Source of the DNA: an uncultured Bacteriovoracaceae bacterium
Lineage (GTDB): Bacteria; Bdellovibrionota; Bacteriovoracia; Bacteriovoracales; Bacteriovoracaceae
Direction: 5' to 3'
Assembly (NCBI GenBank): GCA_937931205.1
Contig: CALHBF010000015.1
Span: forward strand, 1 to 64,000
DNA: 64,000 bases
The notes under the pieces were generated by a model. That model had not been told where the DNA came from, made no database searches, and was given only the letters and a program-made list of their open reading frames with translations. Both the position numbers and the translations under genes were made by a program. This document shows positions 15,851 to 25,558 of the stretch, in pieces. The stretch's first letter is position 1. Every line of letters starts with the position of its first letter.

Positions 15851-15876
15851 AAAAAAAAACTGATTCAGCTCAGTTT
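15851..15876 (-). terminator. Terminator- or attenuator-like hairpin on the minus strand
   Basis: AAACTGA/TCAGTTT arms (15857-15863, 15870-15876) with a 6-nt loop, followed on the minus strand by a continuous T run. It points towards the barrel gene and away from mcp1. It could block antisense transcription out of the che operon or attenuate a long leader of the barrel gene. Confidence 0.4.
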
Positions 15877-15884
15877 AAGTGACT

Positions 15885-15910
15885 CATATTTCCTCAATTG
15901 CTACCGATAT
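15885..15910 (+). promoter_or_regulatory. FliA (sigma28)-like promoter of chemosensory operon 1
   Basis: CATA, 14 nt, then ACCGATAT, 67 nt upstream of the mcp1 start. The -10-like element is close to the sigma28 GCCGATAA consensus. The -35-like element is weak alone, but the same spacing recurs before motA and cheA2. Confidence 0.4.
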
Positions 15911-15976
15911 CGAAAAGTGAAAAATTAAGTGTGCTCCGAAAAATTAGAGCTCTTAAAAAACTATGAGGTTTTAAAA

Positions 15977-17611
15977 ATGCAAACACTGTCTTGGGGAAAT
16001 CTTGGCTTTCGTCAAAAAACACTGACTCTACTTATCGTTTCAATGGTTCCTCTTTGCCTCATTGTCGTCTTCTATTTCTTACCGATCATGAAGGACAATA
16101 TGTTCAATGACAGAAAAACAGCCATTAAACAAACAGTAGATGTTGCTTCTGATGTCGTTAATCACTTCTATAAGCGCTATGAGAACAATGAGATTTCCGA
16201 AGAAGAAGCGAAAACTGCTGCACTAGATGCCCTAAGGGATCTTCGTTATTCAGGACAAGAATATTTTTGGGTGAATGATATGCATCCCAAAATGATCATG
16301 CACCCGACAAATACTAAACTCGTTGGAACTGATCTGAGCGATTATAAAGACCCAAAAGGATTTCCTCTCTTTGTTGAATCAGTAAAAATTGCTTCAAGTC
16401 CTCAAGCAGAAGGATTCATGAGCTATGAGTGGAACAAACCTGGCTCTACACATCTTGAACCGAAAATCAGTTTTGTTCGTCAATTTAAGGCATGGAAATG
16501 GGTCATTGGAAGTGGCGTCTATGTTGATGACGTTGAGAAGACTGTCACTGATCTTAGAAATAAAATCATTCTCGGTTTTTCAATGGCGCTGGCCGGAGCT
16601 TTTGCTATTTTCTTCATCTTTACGGGAAGATTAATGAGAGTTCTATCAAAAACTGTGAATGACACAGCAGAAGCGGGTCAGCAAGTATTGGCCGCTTCAA
16701 ATATGCTGTCTGAAGCAGGACAGGTTGTAGCCCAAGGATCAACCGAATCGGCCGCTTCCCTTGAAGAGACGGTATCATCGCTGGAAGAATTATCCAGCAT
16801 GGTGAAACTCAATTCCGATCACGCTAAAGAAGCCAATTCCCTTTCTCAAAGATCACTCGAGTCAGCAGAGAAAGGTGAAACAGAAATAGAAAAATTGATT
16901 GAGGCCATGGGAGAAATGGCCAAATCCTCTCAGAAAATTGAAGAAATTATCAATGTGATCGATGAGATTGCTTTTCAAACAAATCTTCTGGCCCTTAATG
17001 CTGCCGTAGAAGCGGCCCGCGCCGGTGAACAAGGTAAAGGCTTTGCCGTGGTTGCTGAAGCTGTTCGCAATCTTGCCCAACGATCTGCCTCAGCTGCTAA
17101 GGAAATTAATGGTCTGATTAAAGAGTCAGTCGACAAAACAGAACAAGGAGTAAAAATTGCTGATAACTCTGAAACTGTTCTGAAAGAAATTGTGATTTCA
17201 GTCAAAAAGGTGGCCGATCTCAATGGGGAAATCTCAGCTGCTTCACAGGAGCAGGCCCATGGGATTGAACAAATTTCTAAGGCCATGAACCATCTCGATT
17301 CAGCAATTCAATCAAATGCTTCTTCTTCCACAGAAGTTGCCAGCTCTGCAGAAGAAATGTCTTCTCAGGCAGTTTGCCTTGAGCAGCTTGTATCGAACTT
17401 AAGAGTTTTTGTTCATGGAAATAGTGCAAGGAATCTTGCAGAAGAAGAAAGACCGGCTGTTACTAAAAAAAATCAGCAGAAGCCCAACATCCATAAAATA
17501 AAGCCGATGCAAGCTCAGCCATTCAAAGGCAAACATTCATCAGCGGCTAAAATCCTTCCTTTCGATGATGAAGAAGAGGAAACAATAATTGGCAAGGCCG
17601 ACGGATTTTAG
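15977..17611 (+). CDS. Methyl-accepting chemotaxis protein with periplasmic single-Cache domain
   Basis: A transmembrane chemoreceptor. TM1 is near residues 12-31. A periplasmic sCache_2-type domain follows, with [15 protein letters not shown] and the [13 protein letters not shown] end. TM2 is near residues 195-215, and a long cytoplasmic coiled coil carries the conserved tip [22 protein letters not shown]. The C-terminal 60 residues are a charged tail. The ATG at 15977 follows GAGG at good spacing; 16 in-frame codons upstream are polar and unlikely. It heads the operon with cheW, cheA, cheR and cheB and should be the receptor methylated by that CheR. Confidence 0.92.
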   Translation: MQTLSWGNLGFRQKTLTLLIVSMVPLCLIVVFYFLPIMKDNMFNDRKTAIKQTVDVASDVVNHFYKRYENNEISEEEAKTAALDALRDLRYSGQEYFWVNDMHPKMIMHPTNTKLVGTDLSDYKDPKGFPLFVESVKIASSPQAEGFMSYEWNKPGSTHLEPKISFVRQFKAWKWVIGSGVYVDDVEKTVTDLRNKIILGFSMALAGAFAIFFIFTGRLMRVLSKTVNDTAEAGQQVLAASNMLSEAGQVVAQGSTESAASLEETVSSLEELSSMVKLNSDHAKEANSLSQRSLESAEKGETEIEKLIEAMGEMAKSSQKIEEIINVIDEIAFQTNLLALNAAVEAARAGEQGKGFAVVAEAVRNLAQRSASAAKEINGLIKESVDKTEQGVKIADNSETVLKEIVISVKKVADLNGEISAASQEQAHGIEQISKAMNHLDSAIQSNASSSTEVASSAEEMSSQAVCLEQLVSNLRVFVHGNSARNLAEEERPAVTKKNQQKPNIHKIKPMQAQPFKGKHSSAAKILPFDDEEEETIIGKADGF

Positions 17612-17620
17612 GAGCAAACA

Positions 17621-18070
17621 ATGAAAGTACACGGCGGACAATATCTTACGTTCAAACTACAAAACCGTTCTTACGGAATTGAAATAGAAAGCGTGCGAGA
17701 AATCAATCGTATGTCTGAGATTGCCGAGGTTCCTGAAGCTCCAGATTTTGTAGCAGGAGTCATGAATCTTCGGGGTAAAGTTATTGCAGTGGTTGATCTT
17801 CGCAAGAGACTAAAGATGCCTTCAGCAGAAGCAACTAAGGAAACATGCATCGTTGTTGTTGAAGCTGAAATTGGGCATGTCGGTGTTATTGTCGATTCTG
17901 TCCAAGAGGTCATCCACTTACAAAGTTCTCAAATTGAACCATCCCCTATCTCCGAAAGTGATTATTCCTTTGTTAAGGCCATAGGGAAAATGGAAAACAA
18001 TTTGATTATGTTAGTGGATATATCACGCTGTCTTTCAAAAAAAGACATGCTTCTTCTTGAAGTAGCATAA
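17621..18070 (+). CDS. cheW: Chemotaxis coupling protein CheW (operon 1)
   Basis: A 149-residue single CheW domain that bridges receptor tips to CheA. It contains YGIEIESVREINR, the VAGVMNLRGKVIAVVDLRKRL core and VIVDSVQEV. It starts 9 nt after the MCP gene with an AGGAG site and ends 16 nt before cheA, so these genes are co-transcribed. Confidence 0.93.
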   Translation: MKVHGGQYLTFKLQNRSYGIEIESVREINRMSEIAEVPEAPDFVAGVMNLRGKVIAVVDLRKRLKMPSAEATKETCIVVVEAEIGHVGVIVDSVQEVIHLQSSQIEPSPISESDYSFVKAIGKMENNLIMLVDISRCLSKKDMLLLEVA

Positions 18071-18086
18071 AATCTGGAAGGATCCA

Positions 18087-19901
18087 ATGATTGATGATGA
18101 ATTTCTCGAAGAGCTAAGACGAGAGTTTTTAGCAGAAGGCGCTTCCCTCTTAGATTTATGGGAGGAATCTTTTTTAAAGCTTGAAACAGGCCATAACAGG
18201 TCGGAAGAGATATCTACCATATTTCGGGTTGCCCACAGCTTTAAGGGAGGAAGTTCAGCTGTAGGTTATCAGGATCTTGCTGCTTTTGCTCATAGTGTGG
18301 AAGACCTTCTTTCCATTATTAAGCTCTCGCCAGACATTCTTAATGCTGAATTGGTTTCGCTGCTCTTGAAATGTGGTGATGCTTTTAAGCAGAAAATCTC
18401 ATTTCTCAATGGTCAAGACTCCAAAGACTGGGAGATTACAGTCCTGGCCTTTGATATCAATGATAGACTTCTGATGCTAGGAGATGACAAAGAAACGATT
18501 CCTCTTTTTAGTGAAAGTCCCAAAGAGGAAGAAATCTGTCCAGGGTCAACCTCCGAAGATGATGAATGGCAAAAAGTTTTGAAAGAGACTAATGAAAGAT
18601 TAGGCATTCAATTGACCGAAGAGCACCTCAGCCTATCAGAAGATGAAATCGTCCAGGAGATATCAAAGCAAAAACAAACTCTCCAGGCCCCAGTAGAGCT
18701 TGTAAAGAGTGCAATACCTACTCCTATTCAGACGAAACAATCAGTATCCGTTAAAGTTGATGCAAGCAAAATCGACAAGATCATGAATCTAGTTGGAGAG
18801 CTGGTTATCAATAAAAGCCAGCTTGCTAACAGAGTAGAACAACACAAAGATGATCTTCTTCTCGAAGCAACCTTCTCTCTCTTAGAGAAGACCATTCGAG
18901 AACTACAAGATGAGACACTTGGGATGCGCATGATTAGCATGAAAAATCTTTTCATGAAGTGTCAGCGCGCTGTAAGAGATGTCAGTCTTAAGCTCGATAA
19001 AAAAATTGAATTTATCCAAAATGGCGAAGAAGTCGAAATTGATCGTTCAATGGTAGAACTGATCACAGATCCTCTTCTTCACATTCTCCGAAACTCTGCA
19101 GATCATGGAATTGCCAAAGAAGGAGTGATCACTTTAAAGGCAGAACATATCGGTTCAAAGATTGTTCTAACTATTCAGGACAATGGAAGAGGAATTGATA
19201 TTGATAGAGTCTTCCGCAAGGCCCGTGAAAACCAACTTGTCCCTCAAAACTCAAATATCTCCGACTATACGACTAACGAGATATTCCAATTTATTATGAT
19301 GCCGGGATTTTCAACTGCTGAGAAGGTGACGGACGTCTCTGGACGAGGAGTCGGCCTGGATGTCGTAAAGACTACGATTGAGCAGCTCAACGGCAAGATC
19401 GAAATTGATTCTACCATAAATAAAGGAACTAAATTTAAACTCATACTTCCTTTAACGACGTCAATTCAAGAGGGCTTGCATGTAAAATCTCATAATGGAT
19501 CTTATGTTTTCCCGACAGAAAAAGTTTTAGAAATTCTGGCAGGTGATAAGCTAAACCTCCTCAAAGATCCTAACTCTTTGGTCATGTTTAAGTATAGAAA
19601 TCTCATTATTCCCTATGCTTCACTTGATTATGCACTAGGTGTAGCCGCAGATATTACTGCGAAGAAAATGGTTCTAATCCTTGAAGTTGACGGCAAATAT
19701 TTTGGTATTGGTGTTGATGAATTTGTCTCTCAAGTTCATGTTGTTTTAAAACCAATCAATAATATTGTTAAAACCTCAACTGGAATTTCAGCTTCATGCA
19801 TTCTTTCACATGGCGGTGTTGGATTTGTCATTGATACTGACGAGGTTTGCAAACTAGTCATCAAATTTAATCAATATCAAAACAGGAAGCAAATAGCATG
19901 A
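18087..19901 (+). CDS. cheA: Chemotaxis histidine kinase CheA (operon 1)
   Basis: 604 residues. An N-terminal Hpt (P1) domain has the phospho-accepting His50 in RVAHSFKGGSSAVGY. A linker follows with no clear CheY-binding P2 domain. P3 dimerisation includes VDASKIDKIMNLVGELVI. The P4 ATPase has HILRNSADHG (N box) and DNGRGID plus SGRGVGLDVV. The P5 CheW-like domain closes the protein. Its stop overlaps the cheR start by 4 nt (ATGA). No cheY is in the operon, so the phospho-acceptor other than CheB must be encoded elsewhere. Confidence 0.95.
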   Translation: MIDDEFLEELRREFLAEGASLLDLWEESFLKLETGHNRSEEISTIFRVAHSFKGGSSAVGYQDLAAFAHSVEDLLSIIKLSPDILNAELVSLLLKCGDAFKQKISFLNGQDSKDWEITVLAFDINDRLLMLGDDKETIPLFSESPKEEEICPGSTSEDDEWQKVLKETNERLGIQLTEEHLSLSEDEIVQEISKQKQTLQAPVELVKSAIPTPIQTKQSVSVKVDASKIDKIMNLVGELVINKSQLANRVEQHKDDLLLEATFSLLEKTIRELQDETLGMRMISMKNLFMKCQRAVRDVSLKLDKKIEFIQNGEEVEIDRSMVELITDPLLHILRNSADHGIAKEGVITLKAEHIGSKIVLTIQDNGRGIDIDRVFRKARENQLVPQNSNISDYTTNEIFQFIMMPGFSTAEKVTDVSGRGVGLDVVKTTIEQLNGKIEIDSTINKGTKFKLILPLTTSIQEGLHVKSHNGSYVFPTEKVLEILAGDKLNLLKDPNSLVMFKYRNLIIPYASLDYALGVAADITAKKMVLILEVDGKYFGIGVDEFVSQVHVVLKPINNIVKTSTGISASCILSHGGVGFVIDTDEVCKLVIKFNQYQNRKQIA

Positions 19902-20800
19902 GTCAATCTATAAAATTCAAACCACCTTCATTTGACTCACTGGAAGCAAATAATAAGACACATCAGTATCTGCTTTCTGATGAAGCTGGATTTAATAAAC
20001 TTGCTGAAATCATCAAACACTTAACAGGCATTACACTTCCAAGTAATGACAAGAATAAAACATTGATGGCAGGAAGAGTTCATCCTCTTCTGCAAAAATA
20101 TCAATTCAAGAATTATTCAGAACTTGCTCATAAATTAATGGTTGGTGGAAACAAAGGTCTGGAAAATGCCTTTATCTCTTGCCTCACTACGAATACGACA
20201 CATTTTTTTCGTGAATCGACTCATTATGATGTTTTGAAAGACTATATCTCGGAAAGAGTTGCCAAGCATGATTTTACGACGAATTCCTTTCGAGCATGGT
20301 GTTCTGCCAGCAGTTCTGGTCAGGAACCCTACTCTATACTTTTTACCCTGCTCAATGCTGGTCTTCCTATTGAACAATTAGCACTTGAATTTCTTGCAAC
20401 GGATATCGATCTCGATATACTTCAGAGAGCGTCCGCCGGAAACTATGGACAAGAGGAAGTCGAGCAATTACCGGCCAGTATTCGACAAATCTTTTTCCGT
20501 GAATTCAAAAATGCCAAAGATCAGTCATCTTTCAGGATTGCCAGCAAGTTTCGCAAGATGATCAACTTTGCAAAATTTAACCTCATTCAAGATAAACCCA
20601 ATTTTAAAGATAAATTTGACATCATTTTCTGTAGAAACGTTTTAATTTACTTTGAGAAGGATACGGCGACTAGTGTTGTCGATATGCTCATATCTCAATT
20701 GAAGCCAGGGGGCCTTCTTTTCCTTGGACACGTTGAAACAGGATTGCTTAAGAATAAAAATGTTAAGGCCATAAGCCATGCGGTTTATAAAAAGTTATAA
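19898..20800 (+). CDS. cheR: Chemoreceptor methyltransferase CheR (operon 1)
   Basis: 300 residues. The SAM-dependent glutamate methyltransferase has the CheR motifs TTNTTHFFRES in the N-terminal helical domain, CSASSSGQEPYS for SAM binding, FDIIFCRNVLIYF, and GGLLFLGHVE. It starts within the cheA stop codon. The N-terminal domain is of normal length and there is no C-terminal TPR extension. Confidence 0.94.
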   Translation: MSQSIKFKPPSFDSLEANNKTHQYLLSDEAGFNKLAEIIKHLTGITLPSNDKNKTLMAGRVHPLLQKYQFKNYSELAHKLMVGGNKGLENAFISCLTTNTTHFFRESTHYDVLKDYISERVAKHDFTTNSFRAWCSASSSGQEPYSILFTLLNAGLPIEQLALEFLATDIDLDILQRASAGNYGQEEVEQLPASIRQIFFREFKNAKDQSSFRIASKFRKMINFAKFNLIQDKPNFKDKFDIIFCRNVLIYFEKDTATSVVDMLISQLKPGGLLFLGHVETGLLKNKNVKAISHAVYKKL

Positions 20801-20802
20801 CA

Positions 20803-21870
20803 ATGCCTAAAATTAGAGTTCTACTAGTTGATGATTCTGCTGTAATTCGAACCTTGCTGAGAAAGATTCTTGAATCTGACCCGCAAATTGAAGTTGTTGG
20901 AACAGCTCCTGATCCTTATGTGGGAAGAGAAAAACTAGTTGAACTAAAACCAGATGTGATGATTTTAGATATTGAGATGCCTAAGATGGATGGTATTACT
21001 TTTCTTACTAAAGTCATGCAGTACTTACCTACGAGAACGATGATTTTCTCCTCATTAAGTCTTGAGCGGTCTGAAGTTGCTCTAAAATGTCTTGAAGTTG
21101 GTGCGATAGATACAATGGCCAAGCCCTCCATTGATATTTCAAAGGGGGTTAATGATTTTAGAGACGAACTGATCGCGAGAGTCAAAGTTGTAGCGAAATC
21201 AAAATTACCTATCAAAAATTCCTCTCCTATAATTATTAATAAAGAAATAAAACCAAAAGAAATGCCTGTTTCTGGGGCCTTGCTTAAAACGACCCATCAG
21301 ATCCTTGCCATAGCCTCATCGACAGGTGGAACTGAAGCACTAAAAGTTTTACTTGCAGGATTGCCTGCTGATTTACCAGGAACAGTTATTGTTCAGCACA
21401 TGCCGGCCGTTTTCACCAAAACGTATGCAGGACTTTTGAATAAAATGTTTCCTTTCGAAGTCAAAGAAGCAGAAGAGGGGGATAAGATTCTTCCAGGAAG
21501 AGTACTTATTGCTCCAGGAGATTTTCATATGGAAATTTATCGTAGTGGTGGCTACTACTACGTCAAACTTCATCAACAGCCTCCTCTTCATGGAGTCAGA
21601 CCAGCTGCAGATTATCTCATGAACTCTGTCGCCCACTACGCAGGAACAAATGCAATCGGAGTTGTTCTTACGGGAATGGGAAAAGATGGAGCACAAGGTC
21701 TGGTTGAAATGAAAAAAGCTGGATCATTTAATATTGCTCAGGATGAAGATAGTTGTGTTGTTTTTGGAATGCCCAAAGTGGCAATAGAATATGGAGCGAT
21801 AGATAAAACAATGAATCTGGATCACATTGCCTCAGAAATCCTGAGGCACATTAATAAGAGTACTAACTAA
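20803..21870 (+). CDS. cheB: Chemotaxis methylesterase CheB (operon 1)
   Basis: 355 residues. The receiver domain (VLLVDDSAVIR, phospho-Asp in VMILDIEMPKMDG) is joined to a methylesterase/deamidase domain with the catalytic Ser in SSTGG, His in VQHMP and Asp in LTGMGKDG. It starts 2 nt after cheR and is the last gene of operon 1. It ends 4 nt before the convergent porin-like gene, with no clear terminator between them. Confidence 0.95.
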   Translation: MPKIRVLLVDDSAVIRTLLRKILESDPQIEVVGTAPDPYVGREKLVELKPDVMILDIEMPKMDGITFLTKVMQYLPTRTMIFSSLSLERSEVALKCLEVGAIDTMAKPSIDISKGVNDFRDELIARVKVVAKSKLPIKNSSPIIINKEIKPKEMPVSGALLKTTHQILAIASSTGGTEALKVLLAGLPADLPGTVIVQHMPAVFTKTYAGLLNKMFPFEVKEAEEGDKILPGRVLIAPGDFHMEIYRSGGYYYVKLHQQPPLHGVRPAADYLMNSVAHYAGTNAIGVVLTGMGKDGAQGLVEMKKAGSFNIAQDEDSCVVFGMPKVAIEYGAIDKTMNLDHIASEILRHINKSTN

Positions 21871-21874
21871 TCTT

Positions 21875-23011
21875 CTAGAAGCGCAAAAGGATTCCAGCAT
21901 CTACTTGATGAGCGATATTCATATCATCCTTCGCAGCAAGCTTAAACTTTGTTTCATATCTGCTTAATTCACAATGTAAAGAGAGATCTGTTGTGACCTT
22001 ATATTCATATCCTAAGCGCGCCACGGTATTGCTCAAAATCCCAGCAGAAGCCGATGCGCCGGCAGCAAAAGGAGTCACACTCTTTTCATTATCAATTCGT
22101 GCGAAACCAATCCCAGCTGTTATATCACTTTTCTCAGTCATCTTAAATGAGGAACTCAGAAATCCTCCATGCTCTTTCACATTAGAGGTTGCTGTCCCTC
22201 TACCAATTGAGAGGGCCCCGAGATTCGCAAGATTCTGGGCGAAGTAGAATTCAGACCTTAATGAGATTCGTCCCAAAGACTGTTCATAGAAGAAGTTTCC
22301 AGAGTAAGAATCATGAGAAGAGTTATTCACTTCAAAATGGCTTCTGGCATAGATTCCTGAAACTCCTATCCTTCCGTTGCCCGATAATTTTCTCATTGCA
22401 CGTAGAGCATAGCTAGGCGATTTAGACAGCTCTAAGTCACCTTCACTTACCCCAGGATTGCTTCCTGCCATTCCTATCGCTCCTCCAAACTCCCATGCTC
22501 CTTGAGTATTCATGTATTGGACTTGTTGTCTCATAAATCCGGTATTCCCGGCCAAGAAGTAATTTCCTACATAGTTGTAGGTAAAGGCACCAACAGGAGA
22601 AAAGAAATCCCAATCCTGACCAATGATAAATTTATGTTCCTCAAACTCATAAGTAACACTCGCGATACGAACACGTGGATTCATTTGCGTTGTAGGAGAA
22701 GATTTATTGAAATCTACAAAATCAAATTCAAGCTTGGCAGTTATATTCTTATCTTTTTTTAGATTAACTCCAATTCTTGTTTGTTGTGCCTGAAAACTCA
22801 TACGGGAATCTTTGCTAGTATTATCCAGCTGAGGAACAGCATGAGTTGGAGCAACCATATTACTATTATTAAAAGAACCTAAACCTGCATCAGAGTATGA
22901 TGAACTTGCGCGGATGAATCCATAAGGAATAATATCAAATCCATTTTGAGTCAATGCCCAGATATTGCTGGTGGCAGATAACAATAGAAACGCACTGGCC
23001 ATTTTTTTCAT
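21875..23011 (-). CDS. DcaP-like outer-membrane porin
   Basis: 378 residues with a signal peptide (cleavage after IWA). The mature protein begins with FDIIPYGFIRAS and has SRMSFQAQQTRIGV, a KLEFDFVDF strand and HKFIIGQDWDFFSP, the pattern of DcaP/porin-type trimeric barrels. It ends in DAGILLRF with a terminal Phe for BAM recognition. An AAGGA site precedes the ATG at 23011. It probably admits small solutes; selectivity cannot be judged. Confidence 0.75.
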   Translation of the reverse strand: MKKMASAFLLLSATSNIWALTQNGFDIIPYGFIRASSSYSDAGLGSFNNSNMVAPTHAVPQLDNTSKDSRMSFQAQQTRIGVNLKKDKNITAKLEFDFVDFNKSSPTTQMNPRVRIASVTYEFEEHKFIIGQDWDFFSPVGAFTYNYVGNYFLAGNTGFMRQQVQYMNTQGAWEFGGAIGMAGSNPGVSEGDLELSKSPSYALRAMRKLSGNGRIGVSGIYARSHFEVNNSSHDSYSGNFFYEQSLGRISLRSEFYFAQNLANLGALSIGRGTATSNVKEHGGFLSSSFKMTEKSDITAGIGFARIDNEKSVTPFAAGASASAGILSNTVARLGYEYKVTTDLSLHCELSRYETKFKLAAKDDMNIAHQVDAGILLRF

Positions 23012-23101
23012 TCGCTTTAATCCTTCATTTTTTATTTCTTAAAGATTATCGAACAATCAAAAAATAACCTAGAGGGAAAAGTGTTTCTTCACCAGAGAAT
23101 G

Positions 23102-24199
23102 CTACCGAAATAGTCCATACACAAAAGGAATCACTTCAATCGCAATTAAGACAATGATAATGATTTCAAGACTGTGATTTCTTGATTCATTAACTTCTGA
23201 ATGAAGGAGCTTTGAAATTTCTGCTAGATTGTTGAGCTTTTCATTAATAGACTTGGTCCAATCCTCATACCGAAATCTCTTTGATGTTTCTCTAAAAATA
23301 GTCGCAAGATAAAAATCTCCTACGGTCTTAAATGAGTTTTCAACATTCTCAATGATTTCAGAAATCTCCAGATAAATTTGTCCGGCCTCTTCTGCTAGTT
23401 CTGAATACTGATTGGAAAAGACTCCCCTTTTTTTACCGGTAACAGAACTATAAAGTCTGCTAAGCTTCTCATCCAACAAATCATCGTAATAGCGCATCTC
23501 CAGCAATTGGTTAAGGGCAAACTCAATGACAAGCGGAACGTCCATAGATCCACTAGGCTCCACCACAAGAGCAGAGTTCCAATCAACAACAACCAAATCA
23601 TCATCAAAATATTGAAAAGTATTTTCTAGGATTTTATTTTTTAGCTTTAAGGAGAGATTCCCCTTTTTTTCAGCAAGCAACAAATTGGGAATTTCAACTT
23701 TAAGCGGCAACTCTGAAGGCCTTAAATCTGGATCAGAAAACTCTTCAATAAAGAAAGTAATATAATCTTCGAATGTATCCCATTGATTCATTTCAGGAAG
23801 AGCATCTTTAATATGTGCCTGAAACTCTTTAATCTTTTTTCGAGCTATCTCGTCGATCTCGTCCCCTGAATCAAGGGCCTGCGAGTAATCTACCAGCTTG
23901 CTCCAGCTGGTGTTCTCAATAGAGATTTGAAAACATAAAGAGGCCGTACCAAACTGCCACACTTTACAAATAAGATGAGCTTCAAAAGTTTCGCCCAGAA
24001 TATTTATTGGCAGTCGTCCTAAATGAATTGAAGTCGGTGACTTTGAAATAATAAGTGATGAATTGTGTTTTCGATCTAACCTAAACTTCTCTTTTAGGTT
24101 TTCATTAAAAATGGTTTCAACTTTTTCTAGATTTATTTCCGGGCCAATATCAAAAACCCGATAAATAAGAATCTTCCCTTTCTTAATCTGCACATCCAT
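23102..24199 (-). CDS. RMD1/YagE-like (COG1723) membrane-anchored protein
   Basis: 365 residues, mostly soluble, with a single C-terminal transmembrane helix (IIIIVLIAIEVIPFVYGLF). The arrangement resembles the RMD1/DUF155 family: an N-terminal beta-rich half, a central FALNQLLEMRYYDDLLDEKL helix, a long helical hairpin near residues 285-340 and a final hydrophobic helix after HSLE. Eukaryotic members act in mitochondria; the bacterial role is unknown. It has a GAGG ribosome site and stands alone. Confidence 0.55.
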   Translation of the reverse strand: MDVQIKKGKILIYRVFDIGPEINLEKVETIFNENLKEKFRLDRKHNSSLIISKSPTSIHLGRLPINILGETFEAHLICKVWQFGTASLCFQISIENTSWSKLVDYSQALDSGDEIDEIARKKIKEFQAHIKDALPEMNQWDTFEDYITFFIEEFSDPDLRPSELPLKVEIPNLLLAEKKGNLSLKLKNKILENTFQYFDDDLVVVDWNSALVVEPSGSMDVPLVIEFALNQLLEMRYYDDLLDEKLSRLYSSVTGKKRGVFSNQYSELAEEAGQIYLEISEIIENVENSFKTVGDFYLATIFRETSKRFRYEDWTKSINEKLNNLAEISKLLHSEVNESRNHSLEIIIIVLIAIEVIPFVYGLFR

Positions 24200-24448
24200 A
24201 TGAACCTCAAGGATTTAACCTTTTTAATTATATCACCGCCCTAAACTTTGCCTGAGCTAATTGTCGGGGAGAAAAAACTGTCTGATTCGATCTTAGGCCA
24301 AGATTTATAAAACTCAGCCTATGTGTCTGAAAATACGTTCTAATCTTCATGAAATTATTTGAGTAAAATGTTCTAAATCCCTATCCTTAGCGCTTTTGTT
24401 TGTGGTATCAAACATGTGTTCCCATTATAGACCAACAAAGGAATACAG

Positions 24449-25540
24449 ATGAAATATATATCCATTTTATCACTCGTTATGTTCTCTCTCTTTGCCACAC
24501 ATTCATCAGCACAGACACTTTCAGATAGTGTTCAAAAATATAGTGCCCATGTACACAGCTCGTATCAGGAAACTCTCAAGCGAGCTCAGTTTCTGAAGAA
24601 GTCCCTCTATCAGTTCACTCAAACTCCTTCTATTGTTACTCACCAAATGGCAAAACAAGCCTGGATCTATGCACGTGAACCATATGGTAAAACAGAAGTG
24701 TTTCGTTTTTATAATGGCCCGATCGACAGAGATGGCGGACCAGAAGGTCTTCTGAACTCATGGCCTCTAGATGAAGCCTACATTGATTATGTAGTAGGAG
24801 CTTCTCATGCAGGAATTATCAATAACACTACTGAATTTCCACAAATCACTAAAGAACTTCTCATTTCTCTCAATGAATTAGATGGAGAGAAAAATATCTC
24901 TACTGGATACCACGCCATTGAGTTTCTTCTTTGGGGACAAGACTTCTTTGTTGATGGTCCAGGACAACGTCCTTACACAGATTATATAAATGCACCAAAT
25001 GCTAAAAGAAGAAGTCAGTACTTAAGAATTGCAGCTGATCTTTTAGTTGATGATCTAACAGGACTTGAATCTGAGTGGCAGAAAAATAAAAATAACTTCA
25101 GACAAGAATTTGAAAGCTTTAAAAGTACAGATGCTCTTAAGAAGCTTCTTTCTGGTGCTATCTTTATGGCCGGAGATGAACTTTCTGGAGAAAGAATGTA
25201 TGTGGCCTACGATACTCAAGGACAAGAAGATGAGCATTCATGTTTCTCTGACATGACTCATATGGATATTATCTGGAACTACCAAGGTATTGCAGAAGTT
25301 ATCCGCAGCACGGAGATCCTCGATCTTCCAGCAGTCAAAAATACTGAAGTGGCCCAAAGAGTGAGAGCTCGCCTTCAGTCTCTTCCACTTCTTCTTGCTT
25401 CTATCCCAGTACCTTTTGATCAAGCTATCGTGAATGAGGAAGGTCGTGCAGTGATTCTTAATTCAGTAGAAGAATTAGAGGCATTGGCCCACGATCTTGT
25501 AGAAGTAGCAGACCTTCTTGGAGTTAAGATCGACTACTAA
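24449..25540 (+). CDS. Imelysin-family periplasmic protein (IrpA/M75-like)
   Basis: 363 residues with a signal peptide (cleavage after SSAQ, about residue 22). The imelysin hallmark GYHAIEFLLWG (the GxHxxE motif, His155 and Glu158) and helical layout are present. These proteins bind iron or act in iron uptake in the periplasm; peptidase activity is doubtful. It begins a three-gene operon with the di-heme protein 18 nt downstream. A clear AAGGAA ribosome site is present. Confidence 0.88.
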   Translation: MKYISILSLVMFSLFATHSSAQTLSDSVQKYSAHVHSSYQETLKRAQFLKKSLYQFTQTPSIVTHQMAKQAWIYAREPYGKTEVFRFYNGPIDRDGGPEGLLNSWPLDEAYIDYVVGASHAGIINNTTEFPQITKELLISLNELDGEKNISTGYHAIEFLLWGQDFFVDGPGQRPYTDYINAPNAKRRSQYLRIAADLLVDDLTGLESEWQKNKNNFRQEFESFKSTDALKKLLSGAIFMAGDELSGERMYVAYDTQGQEDEHSCFSDMTHMDIIWNYQGIAEVIRSTEILDLPAVKNTEVAQRVRARLQSLPLLLASIPVPFDQAIVNEEGRAVILNSVEELEALAHDLVEVADLLGVKIDY

Positions 25541-25558
25541 AGTTTAGGCGAGCAACAA

